DNA from: Cellvibrionaceae bacterium
Lineage (GTDB): Bacteria > Pseudomonadota > Gammaproteobacteria > Pseudomonadales > Cellvibrionaceae
Assembly: GCA_025800365.1 (NCBI GenBank)
Contig: JAOXRT010000057.1
Location: forward strand, 1-60,673
Reading direction: 5' to 3'
DNA length: 60,673 nucleotides
Both the position numbers and the translations under genes were made by a program. A model generated the notes under the pieces. The model worked only from the letters and a program-made list of their open reading frames with translations, made no database searches and had not been told where the DNA came from. Below, piece after piece: positions 7,455 to 15,927 of the stretch (position 1 is the first letter of the stretch; every line of letters begins with the position of its first letter).

Positions 7455-9980
7455 TCAGAAGTTGTACGCAAGCCTTAGGCCCAATGTCCTCGGCTGGGCT
7501 ATATACTGGAAACTTCGACTACCGTACCAGTTATTGTCGATAAGCCCTGCATCGTTTGTTCCCGCTGCAGGCGGCTGCGCTGCGGTAATTCCCTTCTCGT
7601 CTGAGATGTTATTTGCATATAGATGCACACTCAGCCCATTATCCATGGTAATTCCCGCAGAGGCGTTTAACATCCAAAAGCCATCTAGTGTAAGAGCATA
7701 ACTGCTCTGTTCACTTAAGATATTTTTGGATTCGTCCTGATAGTAAGCATTGAAGATTACATTAGCGTGCATATCCGCGCTAAGCTCCCACGCCCCAGTT
7801 AAATTCAAGTTTACGATGTTTTCCGGAGAGGCAGGCAAAGCATCACCATCTCGAGCTAAGATAGTCGTATTGTCCTGACCGCTGATAATGTCATCATCTA
7901 GCTCAGCTTCAACAAAGGTGTAAGACGCTCGGTAAGACCAATGTTCATCTATCAGCCCATTAATATCCATTTCAAAACCAAGAGTATGGGCTGACTGTCC
8001 GTTTTGGGCGTAAAGAAAACCACTTGGGAAAGCCCCTAGATTAAGCTGCGGGTCATCCCAATCTACGTAGAACAAGGCTGTCGAGAAACTTACGGTTTCA
8101 TACTGGCCTTTCAAACCCAGCTCATAGTTATTCACGGTATCTTTGTTAAAAGACTGAATATTGAAACCACCTGGCACGCCAAAATTGGCACTCTGAGATT
8201 GATCCAATACGGCATTAACACCGCCTCTGCGATACCCTTGCGAAAAAGTCGCATAAGACATCAACTCTTCTGATATGTCGTAGGAGACATTAAGTTTGAA
8301 TAGCACATCGCGATCGCTATCGCTTTGCTCAGGAAATGGTGTAGGGTCACCACAGCATGTCGGAAAGCCAGCTAAGGCTGATGTTTCCTGCTCGTTATCG
8401 AACCAACGCAATCCACCCGTCATTCTTAGTGCATCACTAAGGTGATAAGTTAGCTCTGCATACAGCGCGAACTCCTGGAAACTCTCCGTTCGACGATATA
8501 AGTAATCATTTTCATCGAGTGGTACACCAGGAAAACCAAAGGCATATTGCGTATTTGCTGGCCAGTAGGTTTGGCAGTTTGCCGGCAGTGTCGCGGGGTC
8601 AGAACCATCACCAAGATTTAAACAGGCTTGATAGAAATTATTAACACCAAGGTGCAAGGTGTCATTGAAAGCCTCTTTATCTTCATCGATATAAAAGGCT
8701 CCCACTAACCAATCAATAGAGCTATCTTCACTATTTGATACCAATCTAAACTCTTGCACAAAGGTATCGTTTTCGTAGCCGCTTGGGGTGATGGCATAGT
8801 GTCTAGGACTTCCTAGATAAAGCGAATCGACACCCGCCACATCATCAGCGTAGAGCCCTGATTGATCTCGAACACCAACACCCTCATCATCAAACTTAGC
8901 CGTATTTGATGTTAGCGTAGCAAAACCCAAATCCCACTCAATGCCCAAACTCAGTAGCTCCACATCTCTCTCCGATCCCTCTGGAGAAGTCGAGCCATTA
9001 TCATATTCCCCATAAACTCTGGAGAAGCCCGCATCGGCTAAATCTCTTGCGTTATTTTGCCCCGGGGTAACCGCTCTTCGCCCACCAATACTCTCCTCTT
9101 GCGCCTGATAGGCCAATAGAAAACTTAATTCGTCCGTGGCATCCCAACGGGCGGCCAAGCGGGCATAATCAATTTCAACAGTATCAGCGTCCTTCTTGTT
9201 GTACAGGCATGGCGGCGCCTCAACAACATCTTGATCTGAAATATTGCGAGGATCCCGACACTCGCCATCAACTAAGGCAAGCGGTTCTCCTTGTGCATTT
9301 AAGCGATAGGCATTTACCTGATCTACGACGCCATCATTGTCGATACGCCCTAAGTGGCCACGCAAAGCGAAGCTGTCGCTCACCGGTACATTGAGCAGCG
9401 CATCATAAGTTTGGTTGTTGCCATCAGAATGAGCCGTTTGGCTATAGTCTACTGAGACCCGGCCGTATATTTCATTGAAGTCTGGCTTATTACTGATATA
9501 GCGCACGGTACCACCCAATGCTCCAGAGCCGTACAGGGTTCCTTGCGGCCCCCTTAGTAATTCCACTCGCTGAATATCTCTAAGCACAAAACCTGCATAC
9601 ATTGGCGTGTTATCAACGTAAGTTGAAACGGGCGCGACCGCGTTGAGTGCATTATCGCCTTCGTTACCGCCAACGACATTAAGACCTCGAATAATAATGC
9701 TATTGACGGTTCCTGAGTTTCGCGCACCGCGATCAACCGTAGTTGCACCAGATAGGCTTCGCAATAGATCCGTTTCGTTCCAAATCCCACTCGCTTCAAT
9801 ATCATCACCCGACATCGATGAAATATTGTATGGGATATCTTGCACACTCTGCTCGCGCGCAGTGGCCGTTACTAACACTTCTTCTAGCTTTACCTCTGAC
9901 TGTGCATATACCACATTGGCACCGCAAGTGGATGCAACAGCCGCGGCTATGGCGCAGCGGGAAAAAACTCTATTTCTCAT
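7455..9980 (-). CDS. TonB-dependent outer-membrane receptor
   Basis: Second TonB receptor, 841 residues. Signal peptide 1-26 (ends VVYAQ), TonB-box-like LEEVLVTAT, then plug domain with QRVELLRGPQGTLYGSGALGGTVRYISNKP and a barrel ending LGLRLAYNF. ATG 9980 has GGAG eight bases upstream. The plug and barrel wording is of the large Cellvibrio/sphingomonad receptor group (FyuA/CirA-like) that handles terpenoid, steroid, glycan or siderophore ligands. It follows the complete amidohydrolase gene by 153 bp on the same strand, repeating the receptor-amidohydrolase pairing at the window's left end. The ligand is unknown. Confidence 0.93.
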   Translation of the reverse strand: MRNRVFSRCAIAAAVASTCGANVVYAQSEVKLEEVLVTATAREQSVQDIPYNISSMSGDDIEASGIWNETDLLRSLSGATTVDRGARNSGTVNSIIIRGLNVVGGNEGDNALNAVAPVSTYVDNTPMYAGFVLRDIQRVELLRGPQGTLYGSGALGGTVRYISNKPDFNEIYGRVSVDYSQTAHSDGNNQTYDALLNVPVSDSFALRGHLGRIDNDGVVDQVNAYRLNAQGEPLALVDGECRDPRNISDQDVVEAPPCLYNKKDADTVEIDYARLAARWDATDELSFLLAYQAQEESIGGRRAVTPGQNNARDLADAGFSRVYGEYDNGSTSPEGSERDVELLSLGIEWDLGFATLTSNTAKFDDEGVGVRDQSGLYADDVAGVDSLYLGSPRHYAITPSGYENDTFVQEFRLVSNSEDSSIDWLVGAFYIDEDKEAFNDTLHLGVNNFYQACLNLGDGSDPATLPANCQTYWPANTQYAFGFPGVPLDENDYLYRRTESFQEFALYAELTYHLSDALRMTGGLRWFDNEQETSALAGFPTCCGDPTPFPEQSDSDRDVLFKLNVSYDISEELMSYATFSQGYRRGGVNAVLDQSQSANFGVPGGFNIQSFNKDTVNNYELGLKGQYETVSFSTALFYVDWDDPQLNLGAFPSGFLYAQNGQSAHTLGFEMDINGLIDEHWSYRASYTFVEAELDDDIISGQDNTTILARDGDALPASPENIVNLNLTGAWELSADMHANVIFNAYYQDESKNILSEQSSYALTLDGFWMLNASAGITMDNGLSVHLYANNISDEKGITAAQPPAAGTNDAGLIDNNWYGSRSFQYIAQPRTLGLRLAYNF

Positions 9981-10133
9981 GAAATTGCTCCGGTTTTATT
10001 TATTATTTAAAACTATCTCTCGAACTTTCAAGCTAGCCATTGCCAATCAGCGCATGACTAGGCCTCTCCGTACCTTGCTATCACTCCCCACTTTAAGGGG
10101 CCTTTGCAAAATTGCTGACTTGATATCCCTTCA

Positions 10134-11870
10134 TCACATGCCAGCAAACTCTTTGAGGTCGCCATGTACTGGCCGTCCTCGAAACATTGTCAATAGAACT
10201 TGGGTTTCCCCAATAAGCTGAGGATCGATTTTAAAAATCGCACGATCTATAGTAATAAAATCAGCATACATGCCCGCTTTCAGCACACCAGTTTGCTCAG
10301 CCAAACCGATCGACTTAGCACCTGCTTGCGTATAAATTTTGATGGCTTGATCTAAAGAAATTGCTTGCTCCGGCCAGAGCTTGCCTTTCCTGGTATCGTA
10401 TGGGTCAGCGCGAGTTACCATGGCCTCTATACCCGGCCAAGGGTTCATATCTGGGACTACTGCCGGCCAATCTGTGCCAGCAATCACATCAACTCCAGCA
10501 TCCAATAAATCTCTAAAGGGCCAGTATCGCTTTCCTCTTTCTCCCATCGCAGCAATAATCGAATCGGTTACAATCGAGGGATACCAAATTGATGGAGACA
10601 TATCCGCGACAGCATTGAGTTTCACCATGCGAGGAATGTCAGTAGGATCTATAAAGCCAGAGTGAGCGATTTCATGCATTCGTCCATGAACGCCATTTGT
10701 ATTTTGTGCGAACTCTATAGCATTTAGAGTTTCACGAACTGCTCTATCGCCAGCGGCATGAACTTTAATGGTGAAACCTAAAGCGTCAACCTTAGTAAAA
10801 ATACTGCTTAGGTTTTCCGGCTTGATAAGTAACTGGCCGCGATGAACATGGCCGTTTTCGTCCGGCGTATAATTATTAATTACGGCCGCTGTGCGTGCTT
10901 CCGAAGGCACTCCATCTAAGAATAGTTTTACGCAATTAGGATTAACCTTGGTACTGCGTGATTGCTCAGCGATAGATAGTAAACGTTGTATATCAGGCTC
11001 GCCCTGTTCATTAAACGGTAAAGAGATGCAGGCAGAAAAATACAGCGGTAAGGATTCTCGCTTATCGATAGCGCTGAACGCTAAAACGCCTTTATCACTA
11101 TCTCCAGCCTCTTTTAAACCTGTTAGGCCAAACTCCGAAGCCTTGAATATTGAAGCTTGGGCCGCATCAATATAGGTATCCAGAGATGTATTGGTTTGAG
11201 CTTCGATATGCTCAAGCAGGGGATAAATAGCCGCCTCTAGCAAAATACCATTAGGCTTTCCATTTTCAGCTCTTACAACTTCCCCACCATCAATCTTGGC
11301 CTTTAAATAAAGCCCCGTTACCGTCAGAGCTCTAGTATTCACCCAGCGATTGTGACCTGTGTCATCAGCCAAACTAATAGGGTGTTGAGAAGAAATAGCA
11401 TCCAACCAAGCTACAGGAGACTCGATATTATTATCTGCAAAAAAGCGGCTACCCCAACGACCGCCTTCAATCCAATTCCCCGGCTTTGTTTTGGCTGCGC
11501 AATCTAACAGTGTCCGCTTCACCTCTGCAGCATTAGCACTAGCAGGAAACAAGCAATGGTGGGCAAGCTCCATACCACCTAGCACTGGGTGAACATGGGC
11601 ATCAATTAAGCCAGGCATCATTGTTTTACCGGCCATATCAAGAACTTGACTGCCCGGAACCTTAAAGACCTCCGCCCCAGCTTGCGAGCCGACATAAACG
11701 ATCTTCTCCCCTTTGACCACTAGCGATTCGGCCCAAGGTTTTTCTGTATCACCGGTATAGATTCGCGCATTCGAGAAAATAAGTGACGACACTGCATCAT
11801 TAGCCGTTTCGATACTTTCGGAACAAGCTACGCAGAACGACAGCGCGAATACAGATAGCAAATACTTCAT
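10134..11870 (-). CDS. Lipoprotein YtcJ-type amidohydrolase
   Basis: Metal-dependent amidohydrolase, 578 residues. The N-terminus MKYLLSVFALSFCVACS holds a lipobox (CVAC), so it is probably a lipoprotein facing the periplasm. Family motifs are complete: DAHVHP, a central KVHAAGDRAVRETLNAI block, IAHSGFIDP, and the C-terminal AGTDWPAVVPDMNP with the metal-ligand Asp. ATG 11870 has GAGAAG upstream; a TTG one codon earlier is the formal ORF start. It is a paralogue of the truncated gene at 1-615. Together with the adjacent receptor it suggests imported amide-containing compounds are cleaved in the periplasm. Substrate specificity cannot be read from the sequence. Confidence 0.9.
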   Translation of the reverse strand: MKYLLSVFALSFCVACSESIETANDAVSSLIFSNARIYTGDTEKPWAESLVVKGEKIVYVGSQAGAEVFKVPGSQVLDMAGKTMMPGLIDAHVHPVLGGMELAHHCLFPASANAAEVKRTLLDCAAKTKPGNWIEGGRWGSRFFADNNIESPVAWLDAISSQHPISLADDTGHNRWVNTRALTVTGLYLKAKIDGGEVVRAENGKPNGILLEAAIYPLLEHIEAQTNTSLDTYIDAAQASIFKASEFGLTGLKEAGDSDKGVLAFSAIDKRESLPLYFSACISLPFNEQGEPDIQRLLSIAEQSRSTKVNPNCVKLFLDGVPSEARTAAVINNYTPDENGHVHRGQLLIKPENLSSIFTKVDALGFTIKVHAAGDRAVRETLNAIEFAQNTNGVHGRMHEIAHSGFIDPTDIPRMVKLNAVADMSPSIWYPSIVTDSIIAAMGERGKRYWPFRDLLDAGVDVIAGTDWPAVVPDMNPWPGIEAMVTRADPYDTRKGKLWPEQAISLDQAIKIYTQAGAKSIGLAEQTGVLKAGMYADFITIDRAIFKIDPQLIGETQVLLTMFRGRPVHGDLKEFAGM

Positions 11871-12083
11871 CAACGACTTCTCATATACAGGCTTTGCAAT
11901 TTAGCCCCCCGACTATCGCGACCTTAAAACGCATTTCAGCTGCCTAGGAGTCGCCTAAATAGCCTTATTAACCGAGGGCTTGATTATTCTTTGAGCCAAT
12001 ACTAATTCGGCAAGCAATCCATACGAAAGCTTTTATTCGCATTTAAACAAGTATTTACTCGCATTTTATTTTGACGCATAATT

Positions 12084-12101
12084 CCGGAACTTAAGTTCCG
12101 G
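12084..12101. promoter_or_regulatory. 18-bp perfect palindrome, candidate TetR operator
   Basis: CCGGAACTTAAGTTCCGG is fully self-complementary. It lies 28 bp before the TetR-family start at 12130, in the gap divergent from the amidohydrolase gene. Length and position fit an autoregulatory operator. A TTGACG at 12071-12076 could be the -35 element. Confidence 0.55.
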
Positions 12102-12129
12102 GCTTCGATTTAGGCTTGATGTAGCTATA

Positions 12130-12807
12130 ATGAACCCGCCATATCAATATTCGGGGAAACAGGGTGTGACAAAGCCAGCAGGCAATAAGAAAGCAATTAG
12201 CGCAAGAAAAAAACCAAGCCAAGAGCGCTCAAAAGTTATGGTTGAGCGAATACTGACTGCCAGCAGAGAGCTTCTTAAGGCCAGTGAAGCCGGCGAAACC
12301 CCTCGCCTAAATACCAATCTGGTTGCTAAGCAGGCCGGCATTTCTCCAGGTTCTATCTATCAGTATTTTCCCAACATTGAATCGATTCTAAATGAGCTCT
12401 TTGAACAAATGACAGGAGCGGTGCTCGAGACACTAAAAAGCTTCAATGCCGCCGATAAGCTAGCTCTCAGTCGCGAAGAGTTTTTTGATATCTTGATCAC
12501 TGAGACCCTTAAGGCCGAAGCCGATCCTCAAGTGACCTATGCGATGCACAAGGTAATGAAGAGCCATCCTGCATTGGAAAAAATAGAGAAGCAGCACGCC
12601 GAAAACGTGGCTGAAATTATTTCACAGTTCCTAGCCTACTACGGCTCAACTTGGCCTAAGGAAAAGCTTCATCGATTGGGTTTGTATATTTACTATCTTA
12701 ACTTTGGAACCTGGATATACAGAGAACATATCAGACCAGAAGACGAAGAATCTATTGACTGGGAATCCAACGTTATGAGGCATATGATAGATCGGTGCTT
12801 TTTGTAA
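12130..12807 (+). CDS. TetR/AcrR-family transcriptional regulator
   Basis: DNA-binding regulator, 225 residues. A basic N-terminal extension (about 1-35) is followed by the TetR helix-turn-helix with NLVAKQAGISPGSIYQYFPN near residues 62-82, and a helical ligand-binding domain. ATG 12130 gives the longest form; an in-frame GTG at 12166 within a purine-rich stretch is an alternative. It is divergent from the amidohydrolase/TonB-receptor cluster and 41 bp upstream of the APS kinase, so it is a natural candidate to control one or both; the palindrome at 12084-12101 would be its operator. The effector is unknown. Confidence 0.9.
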   Translation: MNPPYQYSGKQGVTKPAGNKKAISARKKPSQERSKVMVERILTASRELLKASEAGETPRLNTNLVAKQAGISPGSIYQYFPNIESILNELFEQMTGAVLETLKSFNAADKLALSREEFFDILITETLKAEADPQVTYAMHKVMKSHPALEKIEKQHAENVAEIISQFLAYYGSTWPKEKLHRLGLYIYYLNFGTWIYREHIRPEDEESIDWESNVMRHMIDRCFL

Positions 12808-12848
12808 ATAGCCTAAGCCTATGTAAGAGCTAAAACAGGTAGATTTGT

Positions 12849-13385
12849 ATGTTAGAAAGTGGCTTATGCGTATGGTTTACCGGGCTTTCTGGCTCCGGCA
12901 AAACAACCCTAGCCAATCACTTGTCGGAAGAGCTTTCTGCACTATCACTCAATACCTTTCTGCTTGACGGTGATGTTTTACGAAGCGGGCTTTGTAGTGA
13001 TTTAGGAATGACGAGTGCCGATCGAAGAGAAAACAATCGTCGTGCTAGAGAGCTGGCTAAGCTTTTAGTGGATAACGGCTCCATAGTACTCGCAAGTTTT
13101 ATTTCGCCACATAAATCAGACAGAAATAAAGCCCGCGAGTTGATTGGTAACAGCCGATTTATTGAAGTGCACCTTAGCACCCCAATAGAAACCTGCCGAT
13201 TACGCGACCCGAAAGGACTCTATAAACAAGCCGATCAAGGGCTTATTCGTAATATGGTGGGGATCGATATCCCCTATGAAAAACCGACCTGTGCCGAGCT
13301 AAGTATCGACACTTCTATATCAACCCCGCAAAAGAGTACCCAAAAGATACTTAACTATCTTTTTCAGATGATCAATATTGGCTAA
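12849..13385 (+). CDS. cysC: Adenylylsulfate (APS) kinase
   Basis: Phosphorylates APS at the 3'-OH with ATP to make PAPS; cytoplasmic. The Walker A GLSGSGKTT is at residues 12-20. Also visible are the APS-binding block LDGDVLRSGLCSDLGMTSADRRENNRR, FISPH (family FISPF), RDPKGLYKQA and GIDIPYEKP (family GIDSPYEAP). At 178 residues it is slightly short but complete. It lies 41 bp behind the TetR gene on the same strand and is not next to cysDN, so it is a stand-alone copy. Given the TPR-sulfotransferase 5.5 kb away, PAPS supply for sulfation is the attractive explanation; ordinary sulfate assimilation cannot be excluded. Confidence 0.93.
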   Translation: MLESGLCVWFTGLSGSGKTTLANHLSEELSALSLNTFLLDGDVLRSGLCSDLGMTSADRRENNRRARELAKLLVDNGSIVLASFISPHKSDRNKARELIGNSRFIEVHLSTPIETCRLRDPKGLYKQADQGLIRNMVGIDIPYEKPTCAELSIDTSISTPQKSTQKILNYLFQMINIG

Positions 13386-13398
13386 TGGCTATCTAAGC

Positions 13399-13422
13399 TG
13401 CCCTAGCCTAAAGACCAGGGCA
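13399..13422. terminator. Possible bidirectional terminator hairpin
   Basis: TGCCCT and AGGGCA form 6-bp arms with a 12-base loop between the convergent cysC and membrane-protein genes. There is no clear T run, so support is weak. Confidence 0.3.
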
Positions 13423-13443
13423 TATAAGAACACACAATCGGTA

Positions 13444-14046
13444 CTAAGAGGTTTTACGAGCCGCAACAATTAAACAAAGCGCCAACAACAAAGTCGCCAA
13501 CACACCGGTCGCACCAGCAACACTAGAGGGTAAAAAGCCATCGCGACCAAATGTGATCAAAATGGCATTAGCTAGTACAGCAATACCACCAACAAGAGCT
13601 GTTAAACCGCCCAAGGCTTTGCTGCCTTCAGACATAAGGGCTGAGCCCATTCCCAATGCTGCTATGCCCAATAGAAGCTTAGCAGCATAGTAAATCATAA
13701 ATGACAAGGCGACGACGCCACTTAGCGCAGGCTTCAATCCTGTAACTTCAGATGCGGCCTCGCTAAAGCTGCCAAACAGGGTTATGCCAACACTCACCTG
13801 AATCACATTCAGCACAGCACTAAAGGCAATAGCCGACCAAATAAGCTGATTTTCTTTTAGCTGCACCATGGCGGCACCCGCAAAAGCGATTAATAGCGTG
13901 AACAGCAGGCCCTCGGAGCCCCACAAAAACTGCCTTGGCACATCAAGCTTTGCAACATAAAGCGCTGTATAAACAACTTGGGTAAGCGCCAATACCAACA
14001 ATATATAGGCGGAGAATTGGGTTAATTGTTTAGGGGTAAAGTTCAC
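13444..14046 (-). CDS. Unknown multi-pass membrane protein
   Basis: 200 residues with about six hydrophobic segments (first near 13-35 after MNFTPKQLTQF; last near 175-195), Ala/Gly/Leu-rich, ending AARKTS. It appears to use GTG at 14046, with GAGG seven bases upstream. No catalytic or ligand motif was recognised. It stands alone, convergent to cysC and followed upstream by a long stretch without genes. It is probably an inner-membrane protein; no function is proposed. Confidence 0.75.
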   Translation of the reverse strand: MNFTPKQLTQFSAYILLVLALTQVVYTALYVAKLDVPRQFLWGSEGLLFTLLIAFAGAAMVQLKENQLIWSAIAFSAVLNVIQVSVGITLFGSFSEAASEVTGLKPALSGVVALSFMIYYAAKLLLGIAALGMGSALMSEGSKALGGLTALVGGIAVLANAILITFGRDGFLPSSVAGATGVLATLLLALCLIVAARKTS

Positions 14047-14578
14047 AGTCGTACCTCGGCTGGTGTTGTGTTTATTGTTTTGATGTTTTTAGTACGGCTT
14101 AGATTAATACCTAAGCCGCTGAAATCAAACAGGCGACTGTAGCAGCAATAAAATTAAGTCTTTTCTTATATACGCCGACTTGAGAGCTTATGGGGTTAAG
14201 CTGGTGAGAATATGGGGCATGAGGAGACATCGTGCGGCATGCAGGAATATATTGCCCTGACATTAAGTATGGTTAAAGGCCTCAATCTATAGGCTCATAA
14301 CCAATCTAGAGCTTTATACGCAGTGGAATCGATGCTTGTATTAAATAGCTCCGAAATCTAACTTCAGCACCTCGCTGCTAATACACAAGCTCACAGCTAA
14401 TTGGCTACTTTTCGAATGCGGAGTGATTATTAGATTTCCTTGCGCGTCACAGCTCAAACCAGAGAGGATATTTGACCCACTAGTTAGGACAATATACTGT
14501 TTGCTTGAAGGTCATGGATGGTTGGCTATTTTTACTTGTGTTATCGCCATATAGGCGTTATCAACTAGGAGGGCGCAC
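14047..14578. other. 532-bp intergenic stretch
   Basis: No convincing open frame on either strand. It holds a hairpin CGGCTTAG-N8-CTAAGCCG at 14095-14118, 50 bp upstream of the GTG start of the minus-strand membrane gene, which could be an operator or leader structure. At its right end is the ribosome site of the ATT-start gene. No RNA family was recognised. Confidence 0.5.
14567..14573 (+). promoter_or_regulatory. Strong Shine-Dalgarno that sets an ATT start
   Basis: AGGAGGG lies six bases before an ATT at 14579, and no ATG, GTG or TTG is suitably spaced. The protein read from this ATT matches its downstream paralogue from residue 1, which supports the assignment. Confidence 0.65.
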
Positions 14579-14893
14579 ATTAATAAACTGCTATCTTTAT
14601 CGGTTATTATTGCTCTCACATTCACTGTAGCTTGTGCTTTATTGTCTTTGTTTTTTACCTATTCCTTCTACGAGTATGGGAGAAGCTCAATCCGATTTAT
14701 CAATGGAGTATTGGTCGCTCATGCCATTGCTTATGGAGGAGTGTCGGCAACTTATGCCATTTTCATAAGCAGTTTCTTTAGAAGCAGAGTGCATAAATCA
14801 CTAATCGTATTGTCCTCGCTATCGACTGCCCTCTTATTGGCGAGTTTTGGGCTATACATTCTTCTTGAAGGAAAGCTAAGCCTTGGCACATAA
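14579..14893 (+). CDS. Small membrane protein with apparent ATT start; paralogue of next gene
   Basis: 104 residues, about three hydrophobic helices; function unknown. The first conventional start in frame is a TTG at 14642, which would remove the first helix. Reading from ATT 14579 gives (M)NKLLSLSVII, and FFTYSFY then falls at residue 25, exactly where the downstream gene product has FFTYRFY after its own MNKL start. This positional match plus an ideal AGGAGG makes ATT the likely initiator, as in infC. Overall similarity between the two proteins is low but collinear, pointing to an old tandem duplication. Confidence 0.6.
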   Translation: MNKLLSLSVIIALTFTVACALLSLFFTYSFYEYGRSSIRFINGVLVAHAIAYGGVSATYAIFISSFFRSRVHKSLIVLSSLSTALLLASFGLYILLEGKLSLGT

Positions 14894-15023
14894 TTTACTC
14901 GCATTGATTAGTTATAATCAGGCTTAATGGGACAACAATCAGGTCTAGTCAAAGTCTGTTCGTCAAACTTATAGACAGAAAATTAGGCTGGATAGCTACC
15001 CGCTTAGAAATGGAAACTCTCCG

Positions 15024-15347
15024 ATGAATAAGCTGCCATTGCAACTGCTGCGAGTAAGTAACGGTATTGGTCTTATTGCTTTAGCTCTGGTGATATTTTT
15101 TACTTACAGGTTTTATGCCGATGTAAACAGTAACTTACGTATCGTCTTTGGTCTTTTATTTATAAACACTCTTATCTTTGGCCTAATCGCCGCAATATGT
15201 TCCTTTGCCCTAGCCCTATTCAAGAGCGAAGGTATCCGACATAGTTATCCAGCTCAATTTTACATCGCCTTGAGCCTGGCCCCTTGCTTTGTACTTTGTT
15301 TCACTTTGTACAAATTGATCGAGGCTAAATATGGCTTAATTGGCTAG
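15024..15347 (+). CDS. Small membrane protein, paralogue of preceding gene
   Basis: 107 residues with ATG start, MNKL N-terminus and about three transmembrane segments (roughly 12-30, 38-65, 78-98). It shares FFTYxFY at residue 25, the following Arg and the Gly-Leu helix with the protein at 14579-14893. No known domain was recognised. It lies 130 bp after the paralogue, so co-transcription is possible. Function unknown. Confidence 0.65.
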   Translation: MNKLPLQLLRVSNGIGLIALALVIFFTYRFYADVNSNLRIVFGLLFINTLIFGLIAAICSFALALFKSEGIRHSYPAQFYIALSLAPCFVLCFTLYKLIEAKYGLIG

Positions 15348-15495
15348 GTACGAAGTTGAAAAGGCATATTTCTATTCATTAATTAGGCAAAATCTAACCC
15401 TTAGCTAAACAAATTATACAGGTGCTATACCAAGCTAGGCCTGCACACTAAGATTATCTCTCCTTCTATATAGCTAAGGCTGAGCTTGATCCATC

Positions 15496-15927
15496 ATGAA
15501 AAATTTGCCTCGCTATCTTGCCACGGCGGGTACTTTACCCGTCTCTTTTTGCACACTTGCCCTGCTGCTGAACGTCGACAGCATACCCATTCTTGGGGCA
15601 ACTCGCGACGTGCTATCAGTATACTGTCTGCTCATTGCGGTTTTTATGGCCGGGAGTCTTTGGGGGCATCAGGCGAACAATCAATCAAACACTAAATCCG
15701 TGTATCTGCTTTTAAGTAACTTGATCGTTCTTGGTTTGTGTTTTGTTTTTCTGCTCGATATCTATCCACTTACGTTAATTAGCTTGTTCAATAGCTTCGC
15801 TGCACTATTGATCGCCGATAGATACCTACTAGCTCAAGGCTTCATTAGCCAAGAGTACTTTAAGTTGCGTTATCAGGCGACATTCGTTGTTTTAGCAAAC
15901 CTGTTGATCACTGGAATTTTTACATGA
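15496..15927 (+). CDS. DUF3429-like membrane protein
   Basis: 143 residues, about five hydrophobic segments. The opening YLATAGTLPVSFC and the internal SIPILG resemble the DUF3429/TMEM69 family, small inner-membrane proteins of unknown role that in many marine proteobacteria sit with photolyase and FAD-oxidoreductase genes. Its stop overlaps the next start by ATGA, so the two are translationally coupled. The family call is moderate; the membrane location is clear. Confidence 0.75.
   Translation: MKNLPRYLATAGTLPVSFCTLALLLNVDSIPILGATRDVLSVYCLLIAVFMAGSLWGHQANNQSNTKSVYLLLSNLIVLGLCFVFLLDIYPLTLISLFNSFAALLIADRYLLAQGFISQEYFKLRYQATFVVLANLLITGIFT

Noticed and set aside
12849-13385. Part of a sulfate-assimilation operon
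   Set aside because: No cysD, cysN, cysH or cysI lies nearby.
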